Below, one piece after another: positions 54,403-64,000 of a DNA stretch of 64,000 bases. Below the pieces are notes generated by a model that saw only the letters and a program-made list of their open reading frames with translations, was not told the DNA's origin and made no database searches. A program made the position numbers and the translations under genes. The stretch lies in NCBI RefSeq assembly GCF_003097315.1, contig NZ_QDDL01000001.1, forward strand, positions 434,001-498,000, written 5' to 3'. Source of the DNA: Pelagibaculum spongiae (GTDB taxonomy: Bacteria > Pseudomonadota > Gammaproteobacteria > Enterobacterales > Pelagibaculaceae). Numbering within the stretch: position 1 is the first letter of the stretch; each line of letters opens with the position of its first letter.

Positions 54403-54990
54403 AGCTTCGAAGCAACTTTTCAAAATTCGTGGCAATACAACAAAAAGCAAAGCAACCACCCTACTCTCCTTTGCAATACGCTTTATCTGTATCCAATCAT
54501 CAAAATTTCAGTCACCACTATTATTTTCTAGCAATTGAATTAATCACTATTCATTGCTGAGCACTGCTTGCCTAAATTTAATTCTTAACTGAATAGCTCA
54601 ATATATTTGACTTTCATCATTAGTTGAAAAAAACATGCTTGATACACTGCTCGAGTAATTTCAATTTATCTATCAGTGAATTTCAAAAATGAATTTTCTA
54701 GATAGCGCTGCAAACAGGTCTTACCTGTTGCGAGCGCGCCAATGAGTGCCTATAAAGGCGTGTCGCGTGTCGACACCTTACCCCGCAAAGCCAGTAATGT
54801 AGCCTCTCTACATTCTGACAACGCACCTGTTCGTTTTAAAAAAACTTCGTTAGATCTTCTCCATACCCTCTTTGAATTTAAACGTTCTCTAGTTAATCGC
54901 TTTATTCCGATCGACACTAATCTGAAAACGCCTTCATCAGATACTTCTATCTGCAACATTTCTCATAACTCGCTTTTTACGGAAAAAACC
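54403..54990 (+). other. Intergenic stretch with an open frame joined to the next gene
   Basis: AT-rich up to ~54700. From ATG 54742 a frame without stops runs into the lipoprotein gene and would add 83 residues, but it has no ribosome site and would bury the lipoprotein signal. It is most likely the untranslated leader. No other feature seen. Confidence 0.45.
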
Positions 54991-55563
54991 ATGAATCATT
55001 CCGGCACCAGAAATCTCTGGGGTATCACTGCGGCTGCCTTTTTATTGACCGCCTGCATTAGTACACCGAAAAAAGTTACTTTTGAGCATTTACAGCAACC
55101 AGACACACAAATACCTGGCTATGTAGCAAACATCAGTCAACTGCCATCTTCAGATTTAGCGGTTTATTTACCTGAAACTCAATATGCAAAAACACCATCA
55201 AAACTAGTTTTAATGATTAGCAACAATGGAAGCAAAAGCTTTCTTTTCGACCCGACAAAAGATTTAAAAATAGAGTCAAAAATCGACTTACAGAAACTTT
55301 ACGGCAACTCAGCCGAAAAAGTTTTGAAACAATTTTCCAGCTCGGCATTTGGCAAAGATTGCAAAGTTGATCCGGCAAGGACTATGGCAGGCTTTATCCC
55401 TCCAGCCGGTTGGAATAGTGCATTAAAAGCCACTGAAGTAGCTCCAGGCCAAGTGGTTACCGGGTATTTATTACTAGACCCTCAACAATTACAAATGTCT
55501 GATATGCAGATTCAAGTTCAGTTAGGTCAACAGCAACATCAAATTAAAATAAATTTAAACTAG
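54991..55563 (+). CDS. Hypothetical lipoprotein
   Basis: 190 residues from ATG 54991, preceded by ACGGAAAA. The signal NLWGITAAAFLLTAC gives a lipidated Cys at residue 21. The mature part has a beta-sandwich look (PSKLVLMISNNGSKSFLFDP, VAPGQVVTGYLLLDP), as in DUF-type envelope proteins that stabilise partners. It is followed 13 bases later by the outer-membrane barrel, with which it probably works. Confidence 0.65.
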   Translation: MNHSGTRNLWGITAAAFLLTACISTPKKVTFEHLQQPDTQIPGYVANISQLPSSDLAVYLPETQYAKTPSKLVLMISNNGSKSFLFDPTKDLKIESKIDLQKLYGNSAEKVLKQFSSSAFGKDCKVDPARTMAGFIPPAGWNSALKATEVAPGQVVTGYLLLDPQQLQMSDMQIQVQLGQQQHQIKINLN

Positions 55564-55576
55564 GGAGAGCATCATC

Positions 55577-56926
55577 ATGAAAGCAATTAATATCGTAACA
55601 TTAATCGCACTGGCCTGTGGCAGTGCACAAGCAGCACCAGAATATAGCTTGAATATGTTAAGCCGGACTTTTTCTATGGATGTTTTAGAACGTAATGATT
55701 CTAACTCCTCATTTATTTCAAAGCACCCTGATGACGTACCATATATTAACGCTAGCTTCACAAATAAGTACAGCCACTACCGTGCGCAAGCATTTCATTT
55801 ATTTGGAAAAGCAAAAATAAATCCTTTTTTAACATTGGAAAGCAACGCTTATCTGGTTGGAAAATTGCATCTAAACCTTGATGATCCTGATGGTGATGAC
55901 AGTCTTTATGTATTAAAAAATAATAAAAATTCATTCGGAAGAATATCAGGTGCTTTAGAAATAACACCAAATAGCAATAGCAAAATTCGCTACGGTTACA
56001 TGCCGTTAGATTTAGAATTATTAAATTCAGGTGATATTAAAACTGCACCACTGATATTTGCAGCCACCTCTTTACAATATCAAACCGATTTATTCAAACT
56101 AGACCTTACTAAAGCATCTCGATCTAGTGCATCGAATGATCAAAACTATGAAAGCTTTGCAAAGTTAGAAACCGGTGTGGGTATCGTCAGAAAAGCACCC
56201 ATCTATGTAGCACAAGCTGACTTTTCTAATGGTCAACTGTCTGGGTTAGCTAGTTTTGCACGGCAAAAAGGCATTAAATATTATCGAATGGCTCAATTAG
56301 AATTCCAAACTCGCTTATCAAATCAATTGAGCATTGAAGCTGGCGTTCAATATCGTGAACGTAAAGAAATCGAAAATAGCGGTACCCAATACGAAAATAA
56401 TCATATTGGTTTGCGTATGGGCGGCAGTTATAACCAATTCCGCAGTGGCTTGGCATTTAGTTATACCAATGACAAATCAGACTTGGAAATGTCTACTCGC
56501 TGGAGAAATCAGCAAGGTCAATCATGCCAATCATGTGGTTTTTATGTTGCCGGTTATAACGATAACTCTCTATTCCATCATGCTGGAGAAAAAGCAATTA
56601 AGTGGAATCTTGGCGCGAACTTAGACCAATTGCAGCAAGGTTTATCTATCGATAGCTATCTAATTTACGGCGATGATCTCCACAAGCAACTTAGAAAAAC
56701 CATGGATATGTACTTACACCGTCAGCGCGAATTTGGCTTGAAAATCAGCCAGCAATTTGGCAGCAACGGCGCAGAGCTTAGCTTGCAGCATTCTAGAAAC
56801 AAACAGACACAGAAAAGTCGTTTCATAGATAGCGATCCAGATTATGGCGGAACAGGTACTTCCGGTTCCGTGCGCACCAGCTATCAAACCCGCATCACTC
56901 TAAACTACCCAATCAACATTATTTAA
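55577..56926 (+). CDS. Outer-membrane beta-barrel, OprD-like
   Basis: 449 residues with a signal peptide (ending SAQA, cut before APEYS). Many alternating amphipathic strands ending in aromatic residues follow, closing with SYQTRITLNYPINII. N-terminal phrases such as FGKAKINPFLTLESNAYLVG and RISGALEITPNSNSKIRYG-type strands recall OprD-family porins. It would let small solutes, perhaps amino acids, cross the outer membrane. It lies between two lipoprotein genes in one operon. Confidence 0.65.
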   Translation: MKAINIVTLIALACGSAQAAPEYSLNMLSRTFSMDVLERNDSNSSFISKHPDDVPYINASFTNKYSHYRAQAFHLFGKAKINPFLTLESNAYLVGKLHLNLDDPDGDDSLYVLKNNKNSFGRISGALEITPNSNSKIRYGYMPLDLELLNSGDIKTAPLIFAATSLQYQTDLFKLDLTKASRSSASNDQNYESFAKLETGVGIVRKAPIYVAQADFSNGQLSGLASFARQKGIKYYRMAQLEFQTRLSNQLSIEAGVQYRERKEIENSGTQYENNHIGLRMGGSYNQFRSGLAFSYTNDKSDLEMSTRWRNQQGQSCQSCGFYVAGYNDNSLFHHAGEKAIKWNLGANLDQLQQGLSIDSYLIYGDDLHKQLRKTMDMYLHRQREFGLKISQQFGSNGAELSLQHSRNKQTQKSRFIDSDPDYGGTGTSGSVRTSYQTRITLNYPINII

Positions 56927-56965
56927 TATTTTTCAGACAGGGACGTCGAAAATCGGAGTGTGAAT

Positions 56966-58309
56966 ATGAAATTTAAATTTTCCCGTAGCTTTGGCGCGCT
57001 TGCAGCCAGTTTAATGCTTGCCGGTTGCTTTGCTACCGCTGAAAAAGCACCAGCGTCAGATCAGCTTACGAAAATTCAGCCAAGCCAAGCTTTATCTGGC
57101 GACTATCTGCTGGTTGATAGCCGCAGTCCTGATGCATTCAACGGCTGGACAAAAAACAAAGATGCTGCTAGTGGCCACTTACCATCTGCTGAATTACTTT
57201 CTGCACGTTGGATAAATTGGCAGCTGGATCTGGATGCAGCAATTGCTCGACTGGAAGTTAAAAAAGACCAGAAAATTGCCGTTTATGGTGAAACTGATTT
57301 GCAGCGTGAAACCGTTGCCAAGCGATTAATTGCTGAAAAAAACATTTCAGCTGAACAAGTTTTTGAAGTCACCGGTGAATTTAGCCAGTGGGGCAAAAAC
57401 TTCGAGCTACAAAAGTTGCAGGGATTTCAAACGCTAGTTCCGGCTAGTTATATTGAAAGCCGTATTGGCAAAGCAGTGATTGTTCAAATTGGCTGGGACG
57501 GTGGCAAAGGCAAAGACTATCGAAAGAGTCATATTCCCGGTGCAATTTACTGGGATGACATTGAATTTGAAATGCCACCGATTTGGGAGGCTCGCCCGGT
57601 AGAAGTGATTCGTACTGCGCTGGAAAAAATCGGCATCGACAAAAATTCAGAAGTAATTGTTTATAGCTCCGATCCTATGGGTTCAACCCGTGGCGGTGCG
57701 ATTATGCAATATGCCGGAGTAGAAAACGTTAAGGTTCTCAATGGCACTTTTGATACTTGGAAAAAACTCGAAATGCCGCTAGAAAAAGGTTGGAATCAAC
57801 CTCAGTCAATTGAGAACTTTGGCGTAACCGGCGAAGGCGATAGCACGGTGATTATCAATATCGAACAAGCCAAGCAACTGCGTAAACAGCCAAACTCAGC
57901 ACTAGTCAGCGTAAGGTCTTTACCGGAGTTCTACGGTGAAATCAGTGGCTATGGTTATTTTGATAAAAAAGGTCGGATTCCAGGTGCCTTAAACGCGCCT
58001 TCAGGGCCAAAAGGCAGCTGGGACATGTCTAATTACCGTAATCCCGATCAAACCATGCGCTGGCAAGCGTCATTGCAAAATTTCTTGGATCAAAACAACA
58101 TTTCAAAAGAAATGAATATTTCTTATTACTGTGGTTCTGGCTGGCGTGCTGCCGAAGTATGGTGGTACACCCGCGCGATGGGATTTGAAAATGCCAGTAT
58201 TTATAGTAGTGGCTGGATGCGCTGGAGTAGCGAAGCAAGCAACCCCATCAGCAAAGGAACCATTAATAAACCGCAAATATTAGACAAGCAGCAAGCGCTA
58301 TCTAAATAG
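56966..58309 (+). CDS. Three-domain rhodanese lipoprotein, YnjE-like
   Basis: 447 residues from ATG 56966. It has a lipoprotein signal (ALAASLMLAGC) and three rhodanese domains at ~35-150, 160-285 and 295-440. Only the third has the catalytic Cys, C389 in SYYCGSGWRAAEVWW; the loops of the first (VYGETDLQRE) and second (VYSSDPMGSTRGG) lack it. This is the plan of E. coli YnjE. Rhodaneses move sulfane sulfur and can handle selenium. Proximity to the Sec genes makes a selenium role tempting but unproven, and the lipid anchor places it in the envelope. Confidence 0.8.
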   Translation: MKFKFSRSFGALAASLMLAGCFATAEKAPASDQLTKIQPSQALSGDYLLVDSRSPDAFNGWTKNKDAASGHLPSAELLSARWINWQLDLDAAIARLEVKKDQKIAVYGETDLQRETVAKRLIAEKNISAEQVFEVTGEFSQWGKNFELQKLQGFQTLVPASYIESRIGKAVIVQIGWDGGKGKDYRKSHIPGAIYWDDIEFEMPPIWEARPVEVIRTALEKIGIDKNSEVIVYSSDPMGSTRGGAIMQYAGVENVKVLNGTFDTWKKLEMPLEKGWNQPQSIENFGVTGEGDSTVIINIEQAKQLRKQPNSALVSVRSLPEFYGEISGYGYFDKKGRIPGALNAPSGPKGSWDMSNYRNPDQTMRWQASLQNFLDQNNISKEMNISYYCGSGWRAAEVWWYTRAMGFENASIYSSGWMRWSSEASNPISKGTINKPQILDKQQALSK

Positions 58310-58329
58310 TTGTAGTGCTTATTCTAAAT

Positions 58330-58357
58330 GATTAAGACCGGGTGATCGGTCTTAATC
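58330..58357 (+). terminator. Hairpin after the rhodanese gene
   Basis: GATTAAGACC and GGTCTTAATC with an eight-base loop lie 20 bases past the stop. The T-run is poor, so termination is likely but not certain. 58358-58633 beyond it shows no other feature. Confidence 0.55.
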
Positions 58358-58633
58358 AACTAAAGACATTATTGCTACAGCCCCACCTAGCGACAACCTT
58401 GGTTGAGCTTGTTCTTAAAATCGACTTTTGCTCTACATCTATTTATACTGCGCGCGCCTATGCCCGTCGTATTTGAAGCTGCTGTGCTCTCGTTGACTCT
58501 AATCGCTTACTAATGTGAGCTCTTGGGGTTCACTCGTTAGCCGTCCACCTGAATCTCCGATCACTTTGGCTATACATCTTCAGCTTTTTAGCTATTGGTT
58601 CATTCACGTTTTATTTCCCTCCATGGAACTCCT

Positions 58634-60229
58634 TTGATTTCTACCGCAAATATCACCATGCAGTTTGGCGCTGAGCCTTTGTTCGAAAACATTTCAGCTA
58701 AATTTGGTAACGGCAACCGCTATGGTTTGATCGGTGCCAACGGCTGTGGCAAGTCGACTTTCATGAAGATCCTCAGTGGTGAGCTAGAGCCAACCTCGGG
58801 CAACATCTCAATTACTCCAGGCGAGAAGGTAGGCACGTTAAGCCAGGATCAGTTTGCGTTTGAAGAATACAGCGTGATTGATGCGGTAATCATGGGTGAC
58901 ACTGAACTGTGGAAGGTCAAGCAAGAGCGTGATCGGATTTATTCTTTGCCAGAAATGAGCGAAGAACAAGGCATGGAAGTTGCGCACCTTGAAGTTTTGT
59001 TTGCCGAAATGGACGGCTACAGCGCTGAAAGCCGCGCTGGCGACATTTTGCTGGAAGCCGGTATCAGTGAAAAATATCACTTTAGGCTAATGAGCCAAGT
59101 CGCTCCCGGTTGGAAAGTACGCGTGCTGTTAGCCCAAGCTCTGTTTTCTAACCCTGATATTTTGCTGCTCGATGAGCCAACCAACAACCTGGATATCCAT
59201 ACTATTAGTTGGTTAGAAAACGTACTGAACCAGCGCAAGTGCACGATGATCATTATTTCCCACGATCGTCACTTCTTAAACTCAGTCTGCACTCACATGG
59301 CCGATATTGATTACGGCGAGTTACGCATTTATCCCGGTAACTACGAATACTTTATGGCGGCATCTTCTTTAATTCGTGATCAGTTGCTTTCTGAAAATGC
59401 CAAAAAGAGTGCTGAAATTGACGAGCTACAAGACTTCGTCAATCGCTTCGGTGCTAATGCATCGAAAGCTAAGCAAGCCAGCTCTCGCGCCAAGAAGATG
59501 GATAAAATTAAGCTAGATGAAGTTAAATCTTCAAGCCGTTTAGTTCCGTCTATCAGCTTTAAACAAGACAAACGATTACACCGCCAGGCTTTGATATTAG
59601 AAGAGCTATCCCACGGTTTTGATAATCATCCACTGTTTAACGACGGTAGCTTTATTTTAGAAGCTGGTGCCAAGCTGGCAGTAATTGGTGAAAATGGCGT
59701 GGGTAAAACGACCTTCTTACGTTGCTTAATCAATGATCTAAAAGCCAACAGCGGTGTAATTAAATGGTCTGAAAACGCCACCATCGGTTATTGCCCGCAA
59801 GATAGTAGCGATGAATTTGAAGGCGACTTGAACCTGTTTGATTGGATGTCCCAATGGCGCACTCCGAAACATAACGATTTAACGGTTCGTGGCATGTTAG
59901 GGCGCTTGTTATTTACTGAAAATGACATTAACAAAAAAGCTAAAGTTTGCTCAGGCGGCGAAAAAAACCGTTTATTGTTTGGTAAGTTAATGATGATGGA
60001 CATTAACGTCTTGGTCATGGATGAGCCAACCAACCACATGGATATGGAAGCAATCGAAGCACTGAATATCGCCCTTAAAGAGTTTGATGGCACCTTGCTC
60101 TTCGTGAGCCATGACCGTGAATTTGTATCATCGCTAGCGACTCGTGTCGTAGAAATCAAAGATCATAAAGTGATTGATTTCCAAGGCACCTACGATGAAT
60201 ACCTTGCTAGCCAAGGTTTGAAGGGTTAA
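58634..60229 (+). CDS. ybiT: ABC-F family ATPase, YbiT-like
   Basis: About 531 residues from TTG 58634 (GGAAC upstream). The family start would be [12 protein letters not shown], and E. coli YbiT is 530 residues. Two ATP-binding domains are present: Walker [10 protein letters not shown] and GENGVGKTT, Walker [12 protein letters not shown] and [11 protein letters not shown]. The first signature is the YbiT-type [19 protein letters not shown]. The linker is lysine-rich. ABC-F proteins act on the ribosome and not in transport. The frame is open upstream to 58595, but that adds residues unlike the family. Confidence 0.85.
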   Translation: MISTANITMQFGAEPLFENISAKFGNGNRYGLIGANGCGKSTFMKILSGELEPTSGNISITPGEKVGTLSQDQFAFEEYSVIDAVIMGDTELWKVKQERDRIYSLPEMSEEQGMEVAHLEVLFAEMDGYSAESRAGDILLEAGISEKYHFRLMSQVAPGWKVRVLLAQALFSNPDILLLDEPTNNLDIHTISWLENVLNQRKCTMIIISHDRHFLNSVCTHMADIDYGELRIYPGNYEYFMAASSLIRDQLLSENAKKSAEIDELQDFVNRFGANASKAKQASSRAKKMDKIKLDEVKSSSRLVPSISFKQDKRLHRQALILEELSHGFDNHPLFNDGSFILEAGAKLAVIGENGVGKTTFLRCLINDLKANSGVIKWSENATIGYCPQDSSDEFEGDLNLFDWMSQWRTPKHNDLTVRGMLGRLLFTENDINKKAKVCSGGEKNRLLFGKLMMMDINVLVMDEPTNHMDMEAIEALNIALKEFDGTLLFVSHDREFVSSLATRVVEIKDHKVIDFQGTYDEYLASQGLKG

Positions 60230-60284
60230 TTACGATTAGTTAATTAATTTGCCACCACACGGCAGATCTTAAATGATCAAAAAA

Positions 60285-60321
60285 AGCGGTTAATAACATT
60301 GCGTTATTAACCGCTTTTTTA
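60285..60321. terminator. Bidirectional terminator
   Basis: AGCGGTTAATAAC and GTTATTAACCGCT with a five-base loop, T-run after and A-run before, between convergent genes. Confidence 0.9.
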
Positions 60322-60367
60322 TTAGGGAATATCTAAAGCACTTAACATATAGGTACATTGAACATTT

Positions 60368-61000
60368 CTATTGTGGCGATACCTTAAAACCTTCCAATAA
60401 ACGATTAAATACTTGATATTCCATATTAATAACTTCTTCCTCGGAAGGATTGAACGGCCCTTTAACAGATCTTGATATGTCAGCTTCTACAACATAATAA
60501 CTATCATCAAAATAAACAACGGCGGCTAGAAGCCATTGCGAAGGGCCCATTTGATGGGCTGAGTAGAAACCTTTATTACCATTAATCACAATTGATTTTT
60601 TAACCAACTGTTTAGGCTCATGCACCTCACGATATACTTGCATCTTTGTAACGTCATTAAACAATTGGTCAGAATGACTCGAAAAACCATTGATTTCAGA
60701 CTGCTTGATAAAAGTCACATGATAAAAATTAATATCAAAAGCCGCCGGACCAAAAATAACTTTAGTGAATGTATCAGTTGTTCCTTCAGTTACCTTTGTA
60801 TACCTCCATTCACTTGAGCTTACACTCGGAGGATGGGGTAAATTCACCTGAAAAGAACCGTCTTGAGCATAATAAATATCGCCTGAAACATTTCCTTTTA
60901 ATAATTTTGGCGCAGGTATTAAACCTCCAATTGCCCCCCCAGTTCCTGAGCAAGCAGAGATAAGCATACAAATAAATACAACAGCAACTTTATGTTTCAA
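60368..61000 (-). CDS. Hypothetical lipoprotein
   Basis: 210 residues with signal and lipobox (CMLISAC, Cys 17), a short Gly-rich linker, and then a domain beginning YYAQDGSFQVNLPHPP. It ends RLLEGFKVSP, a pattern common to small envelope proteins that handle quality control. Not recognised further. Transcribed alone. Confidence 0.65.
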   Translation of the reverse strand: MKHKVAVVFICMLISACSGTGGAIGGLIPAPKLLKGNVSGDIYYAQDGSFQVNLPHPPSVSSSEWRYTKVTEGTTDTFTKVIFGPAAFDINFYHVTFIKQSEINGFSSHSDQLFNDVTKMQVYREVHEPKQLVKKSIVINGNKGFYSAHQMGPSQWLLAAVVYFDDSYYVVEADISRSVKGPFNPSEEEVINMEYQVFNRLLEGFKVSPQ

Positions 61001-61063
61001 CTCAACACCTTTTGATTGTTTTATCTTACAATTGCAATCACTACCCTTCTGAAAAAAGGGGCT

Positions 61064-63172
61064 TTATTTTACATCGACTAATTGCGCCGGATACACAATA
61101 TCAAAATAATTCTTCACCCATTCTGGCAACTTTTCTTCATCAGTCATTTCACCCTGCTCTATTTGCGCACTCCATTGCCGCACCTCTGATAATTGAGATT
61201 CATATAAAAAGCGACTGGCCACTGGCGTGCTGTTTTTGGCTGCGCGATTGTTCTGGGTGAATCGAGCCAAACGAGGGTCGTATGGGTGAAGCAACAATAA
61301 TTGTTCTTTAGCGCGGGTCGCTGCGACATAAAATAGTCGCCGCTCTTCCTCAAGATCGGCTTGTAGCACTGAGCCAGCTGAACCGGCATACCAAGGGAAA
61401 CGGCCATCAAATAGCTCCGGTAAAATCACTAATGGCCATTCCCGGCCTTTAGATTGATGCACCGAGGTAATCAACAAGCAATCACCCTGCGGCTGGGTTT
61501 GCGGTTTTGAAAATTCTGCCAATAACGCTTGCAGCGAGTAATCACTGGCCCGGGCAAAATCAATTAGGCTTTCATATAATCGCTGTCGATCGGTGGCCAA
61601 TTCCTGACGTAGGCTTTGGCTACGAAACTGCGATAACAAATCACACTGCTGTTCAATTCCAACCAATGCGTCGGCGGCATTCATATCAGGTTGCAAATGT
61701 TTCCTTAACCAACGCCATGCCCGCAAACAATCTCGCATGCGACTACGAACAAAGGGTTTAATTTGTGAATTGTCGGTTAAGTCATCGAATGTTTTTAATG
61801 CTTTTTCTGGCGCTGAGGCCATTTCCCTAGCGATTGATTCTTGCCAGCTGGCTGTAAGATACAAACCAGAAAAGCGTAACAACGCCTGAAAGCCTTTAAT
61901 CAAAAAAGTTTTGTTTTGATCTGCCCAGCCTTTATCTAATCCTAATGAAAGCAGTACCAACCATAACTGAAGCTCGGCACGCTCAGAGCATGGCGCAGCT
62001 CCTTCAATCTTATAAGCAATGCCTGCTTGGCGAAGTTGCAGCTCAGAAACCAGACTCATCGAAAAAGTCCGAACTAATATTGCTACTTCACTGAGTTTTC
62101 TGCCGGATAAATTCCATTGGCTAAGTAGTTGAGGCAAATGGCTTTCTGCCGCTTCTGATTTAAAACCACGCTGGATAATTTTGGTTTCGCCGCAACTGGC
62201 ATGGGAAATACATAATTTTCTTTGTCGCTGGCGGTTATGTCGAATTAGGCTATTCGCCAGTAGCGATAGCTGATGACCAAACCGAAAGGTATAGCTCAGG
62301 GTATAACGCTGAACCTTGTGTGCTTCATTAGAGAAACGTTGTTCAAACCACTGGCCCATAAATTCTGGTCGAGAACCGCGCCAGGCATAAATGCACTGGT
62401 CTTCGTCGCCGACTACCATCACCTTGGCCCGCTCACCGGCCAATAGCTCTAGCAACGATTGCTGCGATAAATTTATATCTTGGTATTCATCGACCAGAAT
62501 ATGATCGTATCGATTGCCCAGTCGCTTGGCCAATGCCGCATCAGTTGCGCATAAACGCAGTGGGTCATAAATCAGGTCTGAAAAAGATTGGATATCTTGC
62601 TGATGGCGCAATTTTTCATAGTTAGCAAATACTCGCAGAAAAAACGCGTCGACGGTTTTTCCATCCACCTTACAAGCATGAGCTTTATGCGGCGGTAGGT
62701 TTTCTGATTTGCACAAGTCCATCCAGTCAAGCAGCTCTTGCTGCATTTCTTGTTGATCTTTATCTCTGGGAACCGGCGCTGAAGCCTTAATTGCCTGCTT
62801 TAATAGTTGCTGTAATTTTCCGTCACTTTCCAGCAATCTCATGCTGGGCATGATGCCTTGCTTGCTCATCCAGCGGCAAATTCGTAACCCTAACGCATGA
62901 AAGGTTAATACCTGCACATTCGGCAGTTGCATTTGGCGGCAACGTTGGCTGAGTTTGTTCTGAAAATCGACCTGAGCTGATTTGTTGAACATCAACACCA
63001 GTATTCGTTGCGGGTCTGTACCCTGAGAAAGCAAATAGATAATTCGCTCAACCAATGTGGTGCTTTTACCGGAACCGGCAACCGCAGCAACTAATGCATG
63101 GGATGAACCATCAGATGGGGCATTAGAAGCGTGGGTAACCACCGCTTGTTGTTCAAACGTCAGCGCAACCAA
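61064..63172 (-). CDS. UvrD/Rep-family superfamily 1 DNA helicase
   Basis: 702 residues from TTG 63172. Helicase motifs in order: I VAAVAGSGKSTTLVE, Ia LVLMFNKSAQVDF and VLTFHALGLRICRW, II ILVDEYQDIN, III VMVVGDEDQCIYAWRGS, IV YTLSYTFRFG, V LLITSVHQSKGREWPLVILP and VI LFYVAATRAKEQLLLLHP. It is a 3'-5' translocase-type enzyme, distinct from the main UvrD by its shorter C-terminus. Probably DNA repair or replication restart. Confidence 0.88.
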   Translation of the reverse strand: MVALTFEQQAVVTHASNAPSDGSSHALVAAVAGSGKSTTLVERIIYLLSQGTDPQRILVLMFNKSAQVDFQNKLSQRCRQMQLPNVQVLTFHALGLRICRWMSKQGIMPSMRLLESDGKLQQLLKQAIKASAPVPRDKDQQEMQQELLDWMDLCKSENLPPHKAHACKVDGKTVDAFFLRVFANYEKLRHQQDIQSFSDLIYDPLRLCATDAALAKRLGNRYDHILVDEYQDINLSQQSLLELLAGERAKVMVVGDEDQCIYAWRGSRPEFMGQWFEQRFSNEAHKVQRYTLSYTFRFGHQLSLLANSLIRHNRQRQRKLCISHASCGETKIIQRGFKSEAAESHLPQLLSQWNLSGRKLSEVAILVRTFSMSLVSELQLRQAGIAYKIEGAAPCSERAELQLWLVLLSLGLDKGWADQNKTFLIKGFQALLRFSGLYLTASWQESIAREMASAPEKALKTFDDLTDNSQIKPFVRSRMRDCLRAWRWLRKHLQPDMNAADALVGIEQQCDLLSQFRSQSLRQELATDRQRLYESLIDFARASDYSLQALLAEFSKPQTQPQGDCLLITSVHQSKGREWPLVILPELFDGRFPWYAGSAGSVLQADLEEERRLFYVAATRAKEQLLLLHPYDPRLARFTQNNRAAKNSTPVASRFLYESQLSEVRQWSAQIEQGEMTDEEKLPEWVKNYFDIVYPAQLVDVK

Positions 63173-63330
63173 AGCAGGATCTTATTTAGAAAATCAAGCG
63201 ATGGATTGTACCGGTTGCGCCACTAATCATAAAGCAATTGAGAATGGCACTGTCTTTCTAGTTAAAAGCAGCGCTGCAACCAGTATAAAAATCTTGTTGC
63301 AATCACTGCTTTTTATTTCTTATTAGGTAA

Positions 63331-63972
63331 TTAAGGTGCTAACCGCTCAATATCCCAATCTTGCTGATCTTGCTTGTTATAAAGGAAGCGGTCATGCAAT
63401 CGGTGTTCACCGCCTTGCCAAAATTCAATGGTTTCCGCCTTTATCCGGTAACCACCCCAAAATTCTGGTAAAGGAACTTCACCCTTAGAAAATTTTTGCT
63501 TCATTTCAAAGAACTTGCCTTCCAAAACACTTCGCGCGGTAATTCGGCTACTTTGCTTGGAAACCCAGGCAGCAATCTGACTTTCTTTTGGCCGAGTCAT
63601 GAAGTATTTGAGCACTTCGGTTGTGCTCAGCTTTTCTGCTTCACCCGTTATATGAACTTGGCGCTCCAGGCTATGCCATGGAAACAATAAACTGGTTTTG
63701 GAATTTTCAGCCAAATGTTTTGCCTTGCGGCTGCCCAAATTGGTAAAAAAAACAAAGCCATTGTCATCAAACCGCTTAAGCAGAACAATTCGTTGAAACG
63801 GTTGGCCGCTATGATCGACCGTTGCAACGCTCATTGCTGTTGGGTCTGACAAGCCGGCATCTTTTGCCTGTTCCATCCAACGTTCGAACAACGCCATAGG
63901 CTGCTCTGGCAAATCGTCTCTTCTTAAGCCGCCTTGACAATACTCACGGCGGATATCACTCAGATCGCGCAT
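63331..63972 (-). CDS. pdxH: Pyridoxamine/pyridoxine 5'-phosphate oxidase
   Basis: 213 residues, complete. FMN-binding [20 protein letters not shown] and [10 protein letters not shown], and the closing [16 protein letters not shown] ... WDIERLAP, are diagnostic. It makes pyridoxal 5'-phosphate, the cofactor of SelA and of MocR regulators encoded in this window, though no special link is implied. It uses molecular oxygen, so the organism is not a strict anaerobe. Confidence 0.95.
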   Translation of the reverse strand: MRDLSDIRREYCQGGLRRDDLPEQPMALFERWMEQAKDAGLSDPTAMSVATVDHSGQPFQRIVLLKRFDDNGFVFFTNLGSRKAKHLAENSKTSLLFPWHSLERQVHITGEAEKLSTTEVLKYFMTRPKESQIAAWVSKQSSRITARSVLEGKFFEMKQKFSKGEVPLPEFWGGYRIKAETIEFWQGGEHRLHDRFLYNKQDQQDWDIERLAP

Positions 63973-64000
63973 TCAGCCTCTCCAATCATTGTGCTGTGCA

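Overview
The window looks like a chromosomal segment of a Gram-negative gammaproteobacterium with moderately low GC, probably marine and able to live without oxygen. This rests on outer-membrane proteins, lipoproteins, RND and Mdl-type exporters, a YbiT-type ABC-F protein, a YnjE-like rhodanese, PdxH, and a REP-associated transposase with REP hairpins. The species cannot be named from the sequence alone.

Layout. 1-1267: the end of an octaheme c-type cytochrome gene and its cytochrome b partner. 1400-3170: a dispersed repeat, a Nudix hydrolase and three related short units, each ending in a terminator, that look like a family of small RNA genes. 3300-6897: a heterodimeric MdlAB-like ABC exporter. 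6900-14015: small and hypothetical genes, a truncated HPP gene, a DUF2167 protein and a Spondin_N lipoprotein. 14308-20580: a SatP-type acetate transporter and a DUF3360 membrane protein, separated by unusually long gene-free stretches and a relic of a second satP. 20581-28576: an EamA exporter with a divergent MocR regulator, then a TetR-MFP-RND efflux operon. 28600-37560: a graveyard of mobile elements (IS4, IS3-like, IS1182-like, ISAzo13 and RAYT remnants, and an 83-bp terminator-bearing repeat in at least seven full or partial copies) with a secreted protein pair and a YopT-like C58 protease.

38592-54303 is the metabolic heart. It holds a complete selenocysteine apparatus on the minus strand: tRNA-Sec, selA, selB, and a selD that itself contains an in-frame UGA. 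Divergent from it is a complete glycine reductase operon: trxB, trxA, grdA (UGA), grdC, grdD, grdE, grdB (UGA) and grdX. In this pathway thioredoxin reductase and thioredoxin pass electrons to the selenoprotein GrdA. The GrdE/GrdB complex forms a Schiff base with glycine and moves its carboxymethyl group onto GrdA selenium. GrdC/GrdD release acetyl phosphate, which can yield ATP and acetate. An orphan PTS-IIC-like membrane protein is divergent from the operon. Palindromes of GntR/FadR type (TGGTNNNACCA-like) sit before that gene, before trxB, inside the operon, and before the DUF3360 gene about 27 kb away. They suggest one regulon that may also include solute transport. SatP would fit acetate movement.

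54991-63972: a lipoprotein, an outer-membrane barrel, a three-domain rhodanese lipoprotein, a YbiT-type ABC-F ATPase, another lipoprotein, a UvrD-like helicase and pdxH.

All assignments come from reading motifs by eye. No database search, folding program or codon statistic was run.
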